Assembly: GCF_012927345.1 (NCBI RefSeq)
Contig: NZ_JABBGJ010000005.1
Span: 1-64,000 of the forward strand
Length of the DNA stretch: 64,000 nt
DNA from: Paraburkholderia polaris
Lineage (GTDB): Bacteria > Pseudomonadota > Gammaproteobacteria > Burkholderiales > Burkholderiaceae
Direction: 5' to 3'
Positions 9,459-18,337 of the stretch are shown one piece after another. A program made the translations under genes and the position numbers. The notes beneath the pieces were generated by a model. That model was not told the origin of the DNA, searched no databases, and saw only the letters and a list, made by a program, of their open reading frames with translations. Position 1 is the first letter of the stretch. Every line of letters starts with the position of its first letter.

Positions 9459-9541
9459 AATCACCGGGTTCGAGCGTGAGCGCTTATGTGCGGCGAGCGG
9501 CGAGGCATCCGCCGAACAAGGGTCTGCGAGCGACGCCCCGA

Positions 9542-9558
9542 TTGGCACACTTGCTGCT
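9542..9558 (+). promoter_or_regulatory. Sigma-54 (-24/-12) promoter of the aldolase-like gene
   Basis: TTGGCACACTTGCTGCT fits YTGGCACGRNNNTTGCW, with invariant GG at 9544-9545 and GC at 9556-9557 at the required spacing. The start codon is 44 bp downstream. A sigma-54 activator gene follows the target gene, which strengthens the call. Confidence 0.75.
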
Positions 9559-9601
9559 AAATACCCCCCGCATCGATCCCTCTCTCACCAAAGGACTCAA
9601 C

Positions 9602-10282
9602 ATGTCAGTCACGCAGACGCTGGAAAGCGGCGAGCTGGTCGCCTTCGTCGAACGTATCCGGCGCGAGTTCGCGCAAGCCACGCGCGTCTTCAAGGAAACC
9701 CGCACGTTATCCGCTACCAACACCTTCCAGGCGTATCAGCGTGTGCCTGGCACGGACCTCGTCGTCGCCGTGTCGGCGCCCACGCCATGGGCGCAATCGC
9801 AGGAGGTTCAGGCGGTCGTGGTGTCGTTCGACGGCAACGTGATCCATGGCGATCCGAAGGCATCCGGCCATGGTCCCCGCTATGCGGGCGTGTTCCAGGA
9901 AGCGCCGGAAGTCGACGTGGTGATTCACGTGCATGGCCCATATCTCGGCGCGTGGGCGAGCGCGCACCGTCCGCTGCCGATCCTGTACGCGCCGGCGCAG
10001 CGCTATACAAAGGCGCGTGAAATTCCGATCTATATCGACCGGCGGCCGGGCGAGCCGCGTTTCATCGTCGACACGATCCGGCGCGATCCGAACATCCCGG
10101 CGATTCTCGAGGCGAACGGCGGGGCGACCTTCTGGGGCAAAAACATCCTCGACGTCTCGCAGTACATCCTGATCCTCGAAGAGGGCGCGTACTTCCAGGC
10201 GCTCGCGGAATCGCTCGGCGGCTCGAAGGAGTTCGGCCCGGGCGTGCTCGAACAGCAGTGGAAAATGACTGGCCTCGCCTGA
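9602..10282 (+). CDS. Class II aldolase/adducin-like protein with altered catalytic residues
   Basis: A 226-residue protein starting MSVTQTLESGELVAFVERIR. It has the class II aldolase fold signature: a metal-binding HVH in VVIHVHGPYLGAWASAH, preceded by a glycine-rich loop with GDPKASGHG. In well-known members a third metal His lies in an HHG/NHG motif, but here that place reads EANGGATFWG. The position of the catalytic Glu (SSE) aligns best with His. A conventional retro-aldol reaction is therefore doubtful, and another lyase, epimerase or decarboxylase-like chemistry is possible. Control by a sigma-54 promoter and the adjacent activator links it to the sulfur island. A longer frame from 9476 would run through the promoter and is rejected. 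Confidence 0.75.
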   Translation: MSVTQTLESGELVAFVERIRREFAQATRVFKETRTLSATNTFQAYQRVPGTDLVVAVSAPTPWAQSQEVQAVVVSFDGNVIHGDPKASGHGPRYAGVFQEAPEVDVVIHVHGPYLGAWASAHRPLPILYAPAQRYTKAREIPIYIDRRPGEPRFIVDTIRRDPNIPAILEANGGATFWGKNILDVSQYILILEEGAYFQALAESLGGSKEFGPGVLEQQWKMTGLA

Positions 10283-10312
10283 GCCCTGCTGGTAGGGGCA
10301 ATGAAGCAGCGA

Positions 10313-10351
10313 CGATGAGCGGCACGGCGCAGTCAGCCGTGCCGCTCATCG
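10313..10351 (+). terminator. Strong hairpin after the aldolase-like gene
   Basis: Sixteen-base perfect arms (CGATGAGCGGCACGGC and its complement) surround a seven-base loop, 31 bp after the stop codon. There is no following T-run, so it may act as an mRNA-stabilising or factor-assisted terminator rather than a classical intrinsic one. Confidence 0.65.
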
Positions 10352-10475
10352 TATCGACGCAGCCTGGCAGCGGTATTGCCGGTTCCGTCATACTGTTAGC
10401 TCGATGTATTGGTTCGCAGCGCACGGCCGGCTTGCTATCGTCGAGGCTCCCTTTGGATTCCTTGCTGGTCGATCA

Positions 10476-11624
10476 ATGGCTGTCTTCAGTTTTCCCGATC
10501 CCGCGTCGCACGCCATCACGATTCGTGCGAAAGCCCTGACTTTCGACGATCCCAAGTCGCTGGTGTTGCTCGAACGCATCCATCTGGTCGCGCCGAGCGA
10601 CGCCACCGTGCTTGTCACGGGCGAGAGCGGCACTGGCAAGGAGTTGATCGCCCGGCTCGTGCATTCGCTGAGCGAGCGCCGTGACGGGCCATTCGTTGCG
10701 GTGAATTGCGGTGCGTTCTCGGAGACGCTGATCGAGAGCGAACTGTTCGGTCACGAACGTGGCGCGTTTACGGGCGCGATCAGCAGCCAGCCCGGCTGGT
10801 TCGAGTCGGCTAATCGCGGCACGCTGTTTCTCGATGAAGTGGGGGACTTGCCGCTTGCGGCGCAGGTCAAGCTGCTGCGCGTATTGCAGGAACGCGAGGT
10901 GGTGCCGGTCGGTTCGCGCAAGACCGTCAAAATCGACGTGCGGCTGGTCACCGCGACCAATGTGAATCTCGAAGCCGCGGTACGTGCCGGGCACTTTCGG
11001 GAAGATCTGTACTACCGTCTGAACGTCGTGAAACTGAGCCTGTTGCCGTTGCGCGAGCGACCGGGCGACATCGGGCCGTTGATCCAGCACTTTCTCGAGA
11101 GCTACGCGAAGCGTCTGCGGATCACGCCGCCCGCGCTGACGGATGCCGCGCTCGAACGGCTGCATGCTCACTCATGGCCGGGCAACATTCGCGAGCTGGA
11201 GAACGTGATTCATCATGCGCTGCTGGTGAGCAGCGGCGGTTTCATCGACGTCGCCGACCTGCAGTTTTCCGCACTCTCGCTGGCGCCTCACGCACCGGCT
11301 GCGGACGCGCCTGTCGTGGCCGCGGCGGCGAACCCGTCACGCCGCCCGCGCGATATCGCAGAGGCCACCGACGCCTTGCGCGAGGCCATCGTCGATCTGT
11401 TGGAGCTCGGTACGCCGAGGCTCTGGCAGCACATCGAAGACACGGTCTATCGCAGCACCTTCGAATTCTCCGAGAACAATCAGCTTCGCACTTCACGCCT
11501 GCTCGATCTGTCGCGCAACATCGTGCGCGCGCGGCTCGCGCAACTCGGCATCCTCAAGCTGCGCGACGCTGGCGAACCGGACGCCGCCGATGCGAGCGAA
11601 ACCGCCGACCGCCGTCAGGCGTGA
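10476..11624 (+). CDS. Sigma-54-dependent activator without N-terminal sensory domain, SfnR-like
   Basis: An enhancer-binding protein of 382 residues. After about 20 residues it enters the AAA+ domain directly: Walker A GESGTGKE, the sigma-54 contact motif ERGAFTGA, Walker [12 protein letters not shown], and the arginine-finger region [10 protein letters not shown]. The C-terminus has a Fis-type HTH ([23 protein letters not shown]). Missing receiver, GAF or PAS domains means activity is probably controlled by expression or a partner, as for Pseudomonas SfnR in dimethyl sulfone use. Four -24/-12 promoters in the next 12 kb are its probable targets. An upstream ATG at 10404 is possible. Its 3' end overlaps the convergent permease gene by 10 bp. 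Confidence 0.88.
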   Translation: MAVFSFPDPASHAITIRAKALTFDDPKSLVLLERIHLVAPSDATVLVTGESGTGKELIARLVHSLSERRDGPFVAVNCGAFSETLIESELFGHERGAFTGAISSQPGWFESANRGTLFLDEVGDLPLAAQVKLLRVLQEREVVPVGSRKTVKIDVRLVTATNVNLEAAVRAGHFREDLYYRLNVVKLSLLPLRERPGDIGPLIQHFLESYAKRLRITPPALTDAALERLHAHSWPGNIRELENVIHHALLVSSGGFIDVADLQFSALSLAPHAPAADAPVVAAAANPSRRPRDIAEATDALREAIVDLLELGTPRLWQHIEDTVYRSTFEFSENNQLRTSRLLDLSRNIVRARLAQLGILKLRDAGEPDAADASETADRRQA

Positions 11625-12394
11625 TCGCGCCAGCGCAGCAGGCGCTGCGCGACGCGCTCGCACAGCATACCCATTGCTACTGCCAGCACGGTGACGCCTG
11701 TCACGCATACCAGCAACACGTCCACGCGCGCGCCGGCCTGCGCGGTCTGCATCAGATTGCCGACGCCCGCGCCGGCGTTGAATAAGAGCTCGCTGCTCGT
11801 GGCCGTAATCCATGCAAACGGCACCGCTTGCAGGATGCCGGCGAATACGTCCGGTAACGCGCCTGGAATCAGCACGTCGCGCAGCCAGCCAAGCCGTGTC
11901 AACTCATACGATTGCGCAAGCTCGAAATAACGTTGATCGATACGGCGCAGTCCGTCGAAGCTGCTCGTCACCATCGGATAGAAGGCGGCGAGGAAGACGA
12001 TGAACACCTTCGCGAACTCGCCCGTGCCGCACCAGAGACTGATCAATGGAATCAGCCCGAGCAGCGGGACGTGACGCAATGCCTGAAATAACGGATGCAC
12101 CAGCTTCTCGGCGCTACGCGATAAGGCGGTCAACGCGCCTACGGCGACGCCGGCGATTACGCCGGTGGCAAGACCTAACGTCGTGCGGCGCAGGCTCGCG
12201 CCGAGGTCGACGAACAATTCACCGCTTCTGACGAGTTCGATTGCTGCACTCGCCACCTGTTCGAGTGGCACGAACGCGTATTGATGCACGGCATCGCGAT
12301 AGGCGGCGAATTGCCAGAGCCCAAGTAAGGCGAGCGGCAACACAAAACCACGGGCGCGTCGGCGCAGGGGGGACGTGGCATGCAGAGCGGTCAT
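11615..12394 (-). CDS. ABC transporter permease, sulfonate/taurine (SsuC/TauC) type
   Basis: A 259-residue inner-membrane protein with about six transmembrane helices starting after LRRRARGF. The ABC-contacting EAA-like loop is visible around [30 protein letters not shown]. It matches the binding-protein-dependent permeases that import nitrate, taurine and sulfonates. It is the last gene of a four-gene leftward operon, 26 bp after the other permease, so the two probably form a heterodimer. No ATP-binding subunit is encoded in the operon or anywhere in the window. The upstream open frame to 12973 is antisense-like noise and was trimmed. Confidence 0.88.
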   Translation of the reverse strand: MTALHATSPLRRRARGFVLPLALLGLWQFAAYRDAVHQYAFVPLEQVASAAIELVRSGELFVDLGASLRRTTLGLATGVIAGVAVGALTALSRSAEKLVHPLFQALRHVPLLGLIPLISLWCGTGEFAKVFIVFLAAFYPMVTSSFDGLRRIDQRYFELAQSYELTRLGWLRDVLIPGALPDVFAGILQAVPFAWITATSSELLFNAGAGVGNLMQTAQAGARVDVLLVCVTGVTVLAVAMGMLCERVAQRLLRWRDHA

Positions 12395-12420
12395 GGATAA
12401 CGTTTCAAAAGGAAGTTGAT

Positions 12421-13281
12421 TCAACGGTTGGGCGTTTGCCAGCGCAACACGCGGCGCTGCACGAGTGCGATGCTCTGATCGAGGGCGAAGCCGATCAACC
12501 CAATTGCGATCACGTCGACCATCACAATGTCGATACGCAGCATTTGCCGCGCCATCTCCATCATTTCGCCAATGCCGCTGTCGGCGCTCAGCAACTCGAC
12601 CGCGACCAGCGCGAGCCAGGAACGCGCCATCGCAATACGGATGCCCGTGAGCAGCGACGGAATGGCCGAGGGTAGCAGCACGTCGCGCAACAACGCGAGG
12701 CGGCCGAGCCCATAGTGGCGCGCCATTTCGACCAGGTCGCGCGGCACGCCTTGCACGCCCCCGTAGGTGGCCAGCGCGACCGGAAAGAACACCGCTTTGG
12801 CGACCACCACCACCTTGAGCGGTTCGTCGATGCCGATGAGCAGAATCAGAATAGGTATGAGCGTCAGCGTCGGTACCTGCCGCAGGATGTCGAAGAGCGG
12901 GCGCACGTAGTCTGAGAAAACGCGGTTCACGGCGAGCAGTGTGCCGCACGCAATGCCGAGCAAGCCGCCCCACACGAAGCCGGTTGCCAGACGACGCAAA
13001 GTGATCAGCAGGTTGTCCTGCAGGTCGCCGCCGGCCGCGAGCGTGCTGAAGGTGTCATAGACCTTGTGCGGCGGCACGAGGAGTTGCGGCGCGAACCAGT
13101 GTTGCGCGCTCGCACACCACCAGAGCAGGAATAGCATCGCGGGCGAGACCCACCACAGCAGTGAGGCAGCGCGGTGCGCGAAAGCGCGCACGCGAGAGGC
13201 GGCGCTCGCCCTTGCCTGAGTGACGGGTGTGGGTGGAGCGGATGCCGCGGCGCCCGCCACCGTTTCAACGGTTTGCGACAT
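12421..13281 (-). CDS. ABC transporter permease, sulfonate/taurine type (second subunit)
   Basis: A 286-residue membrane protein. A 35-residue cytoplasmic tail rich in Ala/Pro is followed by helices from LLWWVSPAMLFLLWWCA onward. The coupling loop is in VEMARHYGLGRLALLRDVLLPSAIPSLLTGIR, typical of the SsuC/TauC/NrtB family. Its start overlaps the 3' end of the SBP gene by 17 bp, showing tight operon structure. It probably pairs with the following permease to import the organosulfur ligand captured by the SBP. Confidence 0.88.
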   Translation of the reverse strand: MSQTVETVAGAAASAPPTPVTQARASAASRVRAFAHRAASLLWWVSPAMLFLLWWCASAQHWFAPQLLVPPHKVYDTFSTLAAGGDLQDNLLITLRRLATGFVWGGLLGIACGTLLAVNRVFSDYVRPLFDILRQVPTLTLIPILILLIGIDEPLKVVVVAKAVFFPVALATYGGVQGVPRDLVEMARHYGLGRLALLRDVLLPSAIPSLLTGIRIAMARSWLALVAVELLSADSGIGEMMEMARQMLRIDIVMVDVIAIGLIGFALDQSIALVQRRVLRWQTPNR

Positions 13282-14380
13282 TCGTCGTGGCGCTCACATC
13301 CCAGTAGCGTTCAAGCTTGAGCTCCTTCAACGCGTTGTTGACGAATTGCGGCGCGAGCAGGCTATTGACATCCACGCCGCCGGACGTGAGCTTGGCCTGC
13401 TGGCTATACGCCGACACGTCGCGGTAATGCGCGCTGAGCGATGGCGTGAAAAGCGGCGTCCATTGGTCTTTCCACGGCAGCTTCTCGTCGTCGTACTCGC
13501 GGCGCACTACGTTTTCGGGTTGGCCCGACGCGCTCAGAATCTTGATGAACGCGTCGCGGTTCTGCGGTTGCGAGATCCAATAGGCCGCACGTACGTACGC
13601 GGTCGCCACCAGTTGCGTGACGTCGGGGTACTGACGCACGAAATCGTCGGAGGCCCACAATTCCGCGCGCATCTTCCAGGCGTCGGGTGCTTCCTTGGTC
13701 GACCAGATGATCTTGCCGACCTGCTTGTCCACGAGTGGGTAAGCATCCGAGAGCGTAAAGAACCCGTCGACCCGTCCCGCGGCGACAGCGGCGGCGCCGG
13801 CTTGCGGATCGAGGTTATAGATCTTGAAGTCGGACAGTTTCAGGCCGTTGGCCGCCAGCAGTTTGCCGAACGTCACTTCCCACGGGCGGCCGCGATTGAG
13901 CGCAATCCGCTTGCCTTTCAGGTCGACGATCGACTTCGCCGTCGAATTGGCCGGCACCACCAGATAGGTGTTGCTGCCCACGCCACCCGGCACGATCAGT
14001 CTGGTATGCGTGCCGGAAGCGTTGACCACGACCGAGGGCAGGTCGCCGTAACCGGCGAAGTCGATGCTGTGATTCGTGAAGGCCTCGTTGACCAGCGTTC
14101 CGACCGCAGCGGTCGAGACCGGCACCCATTGCAGCTTGATATGGCGTGCGGCGAGTGCCTGCTCCAGCGACTTGTCGGCGTCGATTAAAGCGGAGGCGCC
14201 CGCATATTGCGTTTTGCCGCCGTTTGAATAAGCGACCACGGCGATCCGCACGACTTTTGGCGCATCTTCGGCGCGTGCCACGGCGGGGCCCAGCAACGCG
14301 GCGGCGGTGAGCGGTACCGTCATCGACCATGCGACGAACGCGCGCCGCAGCAACAGGGAGAGAGCAGATGAGCGTTTCAT
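13265..14380 (-). CDS. Periplasmic substrate-binding protein, SsuA/TauA-like
   Basis: A 371-residue protein with a clear export signal: MKRSSALSLLLRRAFVAWSMTV, then a hydrophobic stretch and the cleavage-like sequence AVARAEDAP. The mature part is an NMT1/SsuA-like solute-binding fold with IDFAGYGDLPSVVVNASG, DLKGKRIALNRGRPWEVTF and AAVAAGRVDGFF. These segments build the ligand cleft in sulfonate and sulfate-ester binders. It is clearly exported, in contrast to the three DszB-like proteins of the island, which have no signal peptide. The ligand is probably a sulfonate, sulfate ester or related organosulfur compound, inferred from context. Confidence 0.85.
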   Translation of the reverse strand: MKRSSALSLLLRRAFVAWSMTVPLTAAALLGPAVARAEDAPKVVRIAVVAYSNGGKTQYAGASALIDADKSLEQALAARHIKLQWVPVSTAAVGTLVNEAFTNHSIDFAGYGDLPSVVVNASGTHTRLIVPGGVGSNTYLVVPANSTAKSIVDLKGKRIALNRGRPWEVTFGKLLAANGLKLSDFKIYNLDPQAGAAAVAAGRVDGFFTLSDAYPLVDKQVGKIIWSTKEAPDAWKMRAELWASDDFVRQYPDVTQLVATAYVRAAYWISQPQNRDAFIKILSASGQPENVVRREYDDEKLPWKDQWTPLFTPSLSAHYRDVSAYSQQAKLTSGGVDVNSLLAPQFVNNALKELKLERYWDVSATTNVANR

Positions 14381-14447
14381 GATGTGCGGATCAGACCTTG
14401 AACGTAATGGTGGAAACCGGGCGGCGTGGTTCGAGCGGGGCGCTCGT

Positions 14448-15536
14448 TCATGCTCGCCGCTTGATGGTCGAATGCAGCGCATCGGCCATCGGGCGTGGAT
14501 CGATCCAGTCGGCGATCTCGAAGTCGGCTTCGAGGAATCCCCACTCGAACAGAAAGTTTTTGAAGTCGTCGAGCGCGGCGACCGATTCCGCTTCCAGGTT
14601 CACGCCGAGATGGTGATGCAGGTTGCCGCCATAGGCCGCATGAACCCACTCGATCGCCGACGCGGTTTCGTGGGAAACGTACTGCGCGGTTTCGTCGGGA
14701 TGCGTGCGCGCCCAGTCGCCTGCCGCGACCACGAGCTTCAGAAAGCCGGCGACGATGTCCGGATGATTGGCGAGCACTTCCGCATTCACCGTGAGCGGAC
14801 GCGGCGTGCCGTTGTTGTTGCGGATATGCGGCTCAGGATGAAAGCCGATATCGATCACGACTTGCGCGCCGATCAGTTGCGCCACTTCCAGCCCGACTGA
14901 CCCCTTCACGTAGATCGCATCCACCGTGCCGCGCAGCAAGGCGCTCGCTTCGGCGGCATACAGCGCGCGGCTCGACAGGCCGAGCGGCAAGGTGAAGAGT
15001 TCCGTTGCGGGATCGTCGCCGACTGCCTGCAGTGTGCGTGCTTCTACACCGATCAGCTCGACGTCGCGCGTCGTCATGCCTTCCAGACTGAGTGCATTGA
15101 CGAAGCCGCGCAGCGCGGAGGCGCGAAAGATATCGATGCGGTCGGTCGAACGACGCGGAATCGCGATGCGCCGGCCACGCAGTTGCTTGACCGACTGAAT
15201 GCCGGAACCCGGCAGCGTCAGGATCAACTGCGATTCATCGACCCACGATAGGCCGATCACGCGCGTATCGGCACGATGCGAGCGCGCCCACATCGCCGGA
15301 ATACTGCCGCCCTGACGAAACGACATCGCCAGCGTGTGATCGCTGATCGACGACGCGTCGTGTCCTGCCGAGTCGCGCAGCGAGCGGATCGCGATGCCGT
15401 CGGCCGACAACTCGCCGTTGAGCCAGCCGAGATGCACGGCGATGCCGAGCGGCGTTGGCACCGGTGAGCGTGCGTACCAGAAGGGATGCTGTTTGTCCGA
15501 TGATGAATCGGGCCTGTCTGTCATGTGCGTTTCCAT
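14448..15536 (-). CDS. DszB-like (sulfinate desulfinase fold) protein lacking catalytic Cys and His
   Basis: A 362-residue cytoplasmic protein without signal peptide, paralogous to two others in the island. The family resembles DszB, 2'-hydroxybiphenyl-2-sulfinate desulfinase, whose triad is Cys27, His60 and Arg70. Here the Cys-containing CPVP motif reads ARSPVPTPLG (Ser24; codon TCA at 15465-15467). The position of His60 is Ile or Ser in ASSISDHTLAMSFRQGG, while the Arg (Arg74) and the following GG are kept. It is therefore probably non-catalytic and may bind the substrate or act as a regulator. A generic annotation pipeline would call it an ABC substrate-binding protein. An alternative start is ATG 15524. 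It heads the SBP-permease operon. Confidence 0.78.
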   Translation of the reverse strand: METHMTDRPDSSSDKQHPFWYARSPVPTPLGIAVHLGWLNGELSADGIAIRSLRDSAGHDASSISDHTLAMSFRQGGSIPAMWARSHRADTRVIGLSWVDESQLILTLPGSGIQSVKQLRGRRIAIPRRSTDRIDIFRASALRGFVNALSLEGMTTRDVELIGVEARTLQAVGDDPATELFTLPLGLSSRALYAAEASALLRGTVDAIYVKGSVGLEVAQLIGAQVVIDIGFHPEPHIRNNNGTPRPLTVNAEVLANHPDIVAGFLKLVVAAGDWARTHPDETAQYVSHETASAIEWVHAAYGGNLHHHLGVNLEAESVAALDDFKNFLFEWGFLEADFEIADWIDPRPMADALHSTIKRRA

Positions 15537-15599
15537 ATTGAGGTTCGTGCTGCCCGCCGGCGGCGCGCGAAAGCGGTCGCGGCGGCGCGGACTGATAAA

Positions 15600-15616
15600 T
15601 GCAAATTTCAGGCCAG
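15600..15616 (-). promoter_or_regulatory. Sigma-54 promoter of the leftward DszB-like/ABC operon
   Basis: On the minus strand the sequence is CTGGCCTGAAATTTGCA. It fits YTGGCACGRNNNTTGCW with GG and GC invariants at correct spacing and a perfect TTTGCA -12 half; two positions of the -24 half deviate. It lies about 65 bp upstream of the first gene. Confidence 0.7.
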
Positions 15617-15713
15617 GCGCGCGTGGATCCTCCTGGTGGCGCGGAGCGGGCGTGCGGCTCGGCTATGTCCCGCCGGTGCCACCGGTGTGGTGCGGGATTC
15701 GACACCTTCGCCG

Positions 15714-15761
15714 GTGTTGCTCCAGCAGCACTTGTCCGAAGCGGTGTTGCGCCAGCAACAC
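15714..15761. promoter_or_regulatory. Paired inverted repeats, candidate activator binding sites shared by two divergent operons
   Basis: Site 1 (15714-15731) is GTGTTGC-TCCA-GCAGCAC and site 2 (15744-15761) is GTGTTGC-GCCA-GCAACAC, a perfect 7-bp-arm repeat. Their centres are 30 bp apart, close to three helical turns, so dimers would sit on the same DNA face. They lie between the two divergent -24/-12 promoters, about 100-155 bp from each, as expected of sigma-54 enhancers. Confidence 0.7.
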
Positions 15762-15884
15762 GTGAGGTGCTGATGCAGCAGCTTGCGAGCAGGCTGGCTG
15801 CGCCGCGATCGGTGCCAGTCGAAGCGCCCGCAACGCTCGTGGCCATCGCGCATCGCGTGCCAATCGAAGGCTTCTCCATTGCAA

Positions 15885-15901
15885 TTGGCATAGGCCGTGC
15901 T
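15885..15901 (+). promoter_or_regulatory. Sigma-54 promoter of the SsuD-like/TonB operon
   Basis: TTGGCATAGGCCGTGCT fits YTGGCACGRNNNTTGCW with GG at 15887-15888 and GC at 15899-15900. Two consensus positions deviate. The first gene starts 76 bp downstream. Confidence 0.7.
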
Positions 15902-15976
15902 TAGAGAGGTGCCGAACCGGTTACGGCGCGCGTCATCGCGTGTCGACCCGACGCTAACACCAAGGAGAACAGATCA

Positions 15977-17158
15977 ATGGCTGTCGAATTTCTGTGGCGC
16001 TTGCCGATGCACGGCGATGGCAGACGCGCACACGACCGGCACACCCGTGGCGAGTGGAATAACCAGACGGCCTCGCGCGTCGCGCCGAAAACGGATAGCG
16101 ACGATTTTGGCTACATCGACTATCTGTCCCAGGTGGCGCGCGCAGCGGATCTGGTCGGTTTTCACGGCGCGTTGATTCCGATCTTCCGCTTTACCGAGGA
16201 GCCGTGGGTGGTGGCCGCGGCACTGGCGCGCGAGACCCGCAACCTGCGCTTGCTGATCGCGATGCAGCCGTGGTTCATGCATCCGGCGTATGCCGCGCAA
16301 ATGGCGGCCAGCCTGCAGCGGATCAGCCGCGGCCGCGTGGAGTGGAACATCGTGACGGGCGGCGGTGGCGCGGATCAGCGCGCGTATGGCGACTTTATCG
16401 ATCACGACAGCCGTTACGCGCGCACCGATGAATTTCTCGACGTGGTGAAGGGCTATTCCGCCGGTGAGCCCTACACGCACAAGGGCCGCTTCTATCAGGT
16501 CGAAGGCGGCGGCCTGGTCGCGCCGCTCTCCAGCCAGCCTGTGCCGCGTATCTATCTGGCTGGCGCCAGCGACGCCGCGATGGCGGTGGCCGCGAAACAC
16601 GGTGATGTGCATCTGAGTTGGGGCGAGCCGCTGGCCAAACAGAAGGAGGTGATCGACCGCGCGCGCCAGGCGCTCGACGCGCAAAACGCCGAGCGCGATC
16701 TGCGCTTCGGCATGCGCATCGACATTCTCGCGCGCGAGACGGAAGAACAGGCATGGGCCGAGTTGCGGCAGATGTTCGCTACTGTCAGCGACTCGACGCA
16801 ACTGGGTGGCACGCGACGCACCGTTGGCGTCGGCGATTCGGAGTCGGTTGGCGCGAAGCGGCAGTTCGCGCTGCACCAGGGCAACACCCAGCATTTCGAC
16901 GACCTGATCGTCGGGCCGAACCTGTGGGCCGGCATGTCGAAGATTCGCGGCGGCCCAGGCTGCGTGATCGTGGGCAGCCACGAGCAGGTCGCGGAGCGGC
17001 TCGCCGAGTATGTGGACATCGGCGTATCGACCTTCATTCTGGCGAGCAACCCGCATCTGGAAGAAGCGTATCGCGTCGGCGAGGAGGTCCTGCCGCTGGT
17101 GGCGGGAGCGATCGATGCACGCAGAACCGCTGCGGCGTTGCGGGTCGCTCTTGCCTAA
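15977..17158 (+). CDS. FMNH2-dependent monooxygenase, alkanesulfonate monooxygenase (SsuD)-like
   Basis: A 393-residue LLM-class flavin-dependent enzyme (E. coli SsuD 381). The start FLWRLPMHGDGRR parallels SsuD's FWFLPTHGDG. Further signatures are LMIAMQPWFMHPAYAAQMAASLQRISRGR-like barrel segments, NIVTGGGGADQRAYGDF and GDVHLSWGEPLAKQKE. The expected chemistry is reductive-flavin/O2 cleavage of a carbon-sulfur bond, releasing sulfite or forming a sulfinate. A good ribosome-binding site (AAGGAGA) precedes ATG 15977. It is first in a six-gene operon. The required flavin reductase (SsuE/DszD type) is absent, so reduced FMN must come from elsewhere. The exact substrate cannot be read from sequence. 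Confidence 0.88.
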   Translation: MAVEFLWRLPMHGDGRRAHDRHTRGEWNNQTASRVAPKTDSDDFGYIDYLSQVARAADLVGFHGALIPIFRFTEEPWVVAAALARETRNLRLLIAMQPWFMHPAYAAQMAASLQRISRGRVEWNIVTGGGGADQRAYGDFIDHDSRYARTDEFLDVVKGYSAGEPYTHKGRFYQVEGGGLVAPLSSQPVPRIYLAGASDAAMAVAAKHGDVHLSWGEPLAKQKEVIDRARQALDAQNAERDLRFGMRIDILARETEEQAWAELRQMFATVSDSTQLGGTRRTVGVGDSESVGAKRQFALHQGNTQHFDDLIVGPNLWAGMSKIRGGPGCVIVGSHEQVAERLAEYVDIGVSTFILASNPHLEEAYRVGEEVLPLVAGAIDARRTAAALRVALA

Positions 17159-17206
17159 GGCGGCGGCAATCGGCCCCGCGTACAACAACAATCAAGGAAT
17201 CCAACG

Positions 17207-18292
17207 ATGAGTACAACCGTTGCGCAAGCCGCGACGTCCACTGCACTGTGGTACACCCGCTGTCCCGTGCCGACCGCGCTCGGCATAGCCGTTCACCGCG
17301 GCTGGTTCGACGAGGAGTTCGGACCGGACGGCATCACCCTGAATTCGTTGCAGGAGACCCGCGAGCCTGCCATACGCGAGTCGCATTTCGATCACAGTCT
17401 GCCGTCGTCGTTTCGCCAGGGCGGCAATATCCCGGCGTTGTGGGCGCGTTCGCGCGGTGCGGCGACGCGGGTTGTCGGCCTCTCGTGGACCAATGAATTT
17501 CAGGCGATCGTGACGCTGCCGGGCAGTGGCATTCGCCATTCGCGCGATCTGCGTGGACGGCGTCTGGGTCTGCCGCGACACGCGATCAGTATTGACTTCT
17601 GGCGCGCTGCCGCGCTCAAGGGTTTTCTTACCGCACTCGAACTTGAAGGCCTCGGGCATAGCGACGCGCAGTGGGTCGATTTACCCGAGCCGACGCGCGA
17701 AGCTGGTGAAGCGCGGATTGCTATCGGCAAGCTTGGGCAGGCGCCCGGCAATGCATCGACGTTTCGCGGGCCGCATGAGTACGGGCTGGAAGTGGCGGCG
17801 CTGGTGCGGGGCGATGTCGATGCGATCTTCGTGAAGGGCGTGGCCGGACTGGAAACCGTGCATCTGATCGACGCTCACGTGGTGATCGATCTGGGCGCAC
17901 ATCCCGATCCGCTGGTGCGCATCGGCAACGGTACGCCGCGCACGCTGACGGTGGATCAGGCGCTCATCGACGAGCGCCCCGATCTGGTCAGCCGGTTCGT
18001 ATCGGTGGTGGTGGCGGCGGGTGACTGGGCGACGAAGCATCCGGCCGAGACCGTTGCCTATATCGGGCGTGAGACCCGTTCGTCCGACGAGTGGGTGCGC
18101 TATGCGTATGGCAGTGAAGTGCATCGGCATCTGGAAACCAATCTCGCGCAGACCTCGATCGACGGTCTCGTGGCGTTTAAGGACTTTCTATTCGAATGGG
18201 GCTTTCTCGAGCACGACTTCGACGCGCGAGCATGGATCGAGCCGCAGCCTTACACCGAGGTATCGAAATATCGCCGCGCATGGGTCGCCTAG
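17207..18292 (+). CDS. DszB-like sulfinate desulfinase candidate with intact Cys/His/Arg triad
   Basis: A 361-residue cytoplasmic protein without signal peptide. It matches the DszB fold around YTRCPVPTALGIA and SSFRQGGNIPALW. The triad of DszB (Cys27, His60, Arg70 and nearby Gly73) corresponds to Cys19, His60 (ESHFDH), Arg70 and Gly73 here. DszB converts an aryl sulfinate to sulfite and the desulfinated aromatic. The SsuD-like gene only 48 bp upstream could supply a sulfinate. The fold is that of type II periplasmic binding proteins, so automatic annotation as an ABC substrate-binding protein is likely. Activity is inferred, not shown. Confidence 0.78.
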   Translation: MSTTVAQAATSTALWYTRCPVPTALGIAVHRGWFDEEFGPDGITLNSLQETREPAIRESHFDHSLPSSFRQGGNIPALWARSRGAATRVVGLSWTNEFQAIVTLPGSGIRHSRDLRGRRLGLPRHAISIDFWRAAALKGFLTALELEGLGHSDAQWVDLPEPTREAGEARIAIGKLGQAPGNASTFRGPHEYGLEVAALVRGDVDAIFVKGVAGLETVHLIDAHVVIDLGAHPDPLVRIGNGTPRTLTVDQALIDERPDLVSRFVSVVVAAGDWATKHPAETVAYIGRETRSSDEWVRYAYGSEVHRHLETNLAQTSIDGLVAFKDFLFEWGFLEHDFDARAWIEPQPYTEVSKYRRAWVA

Positions 18293-18337
18293 TGTGGGGC
18301 GTCCTCGCGCAGCGCGCAAACCAGTAAGGAGTGAACC

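Noticed and set aside
12395..12973. Upstream extension of the last permease gene, considered as a missing ATPase
   Set aside because: The translated extension is a shadow of the preceding permease gene and contains no Walker or signature motifs.
15599..15904. A 101-residue open frame in the divergent operon intergenic region
   Set aside because: It overlaps both sigma-54 promoters and the enhancer sites; composition is non-coding.
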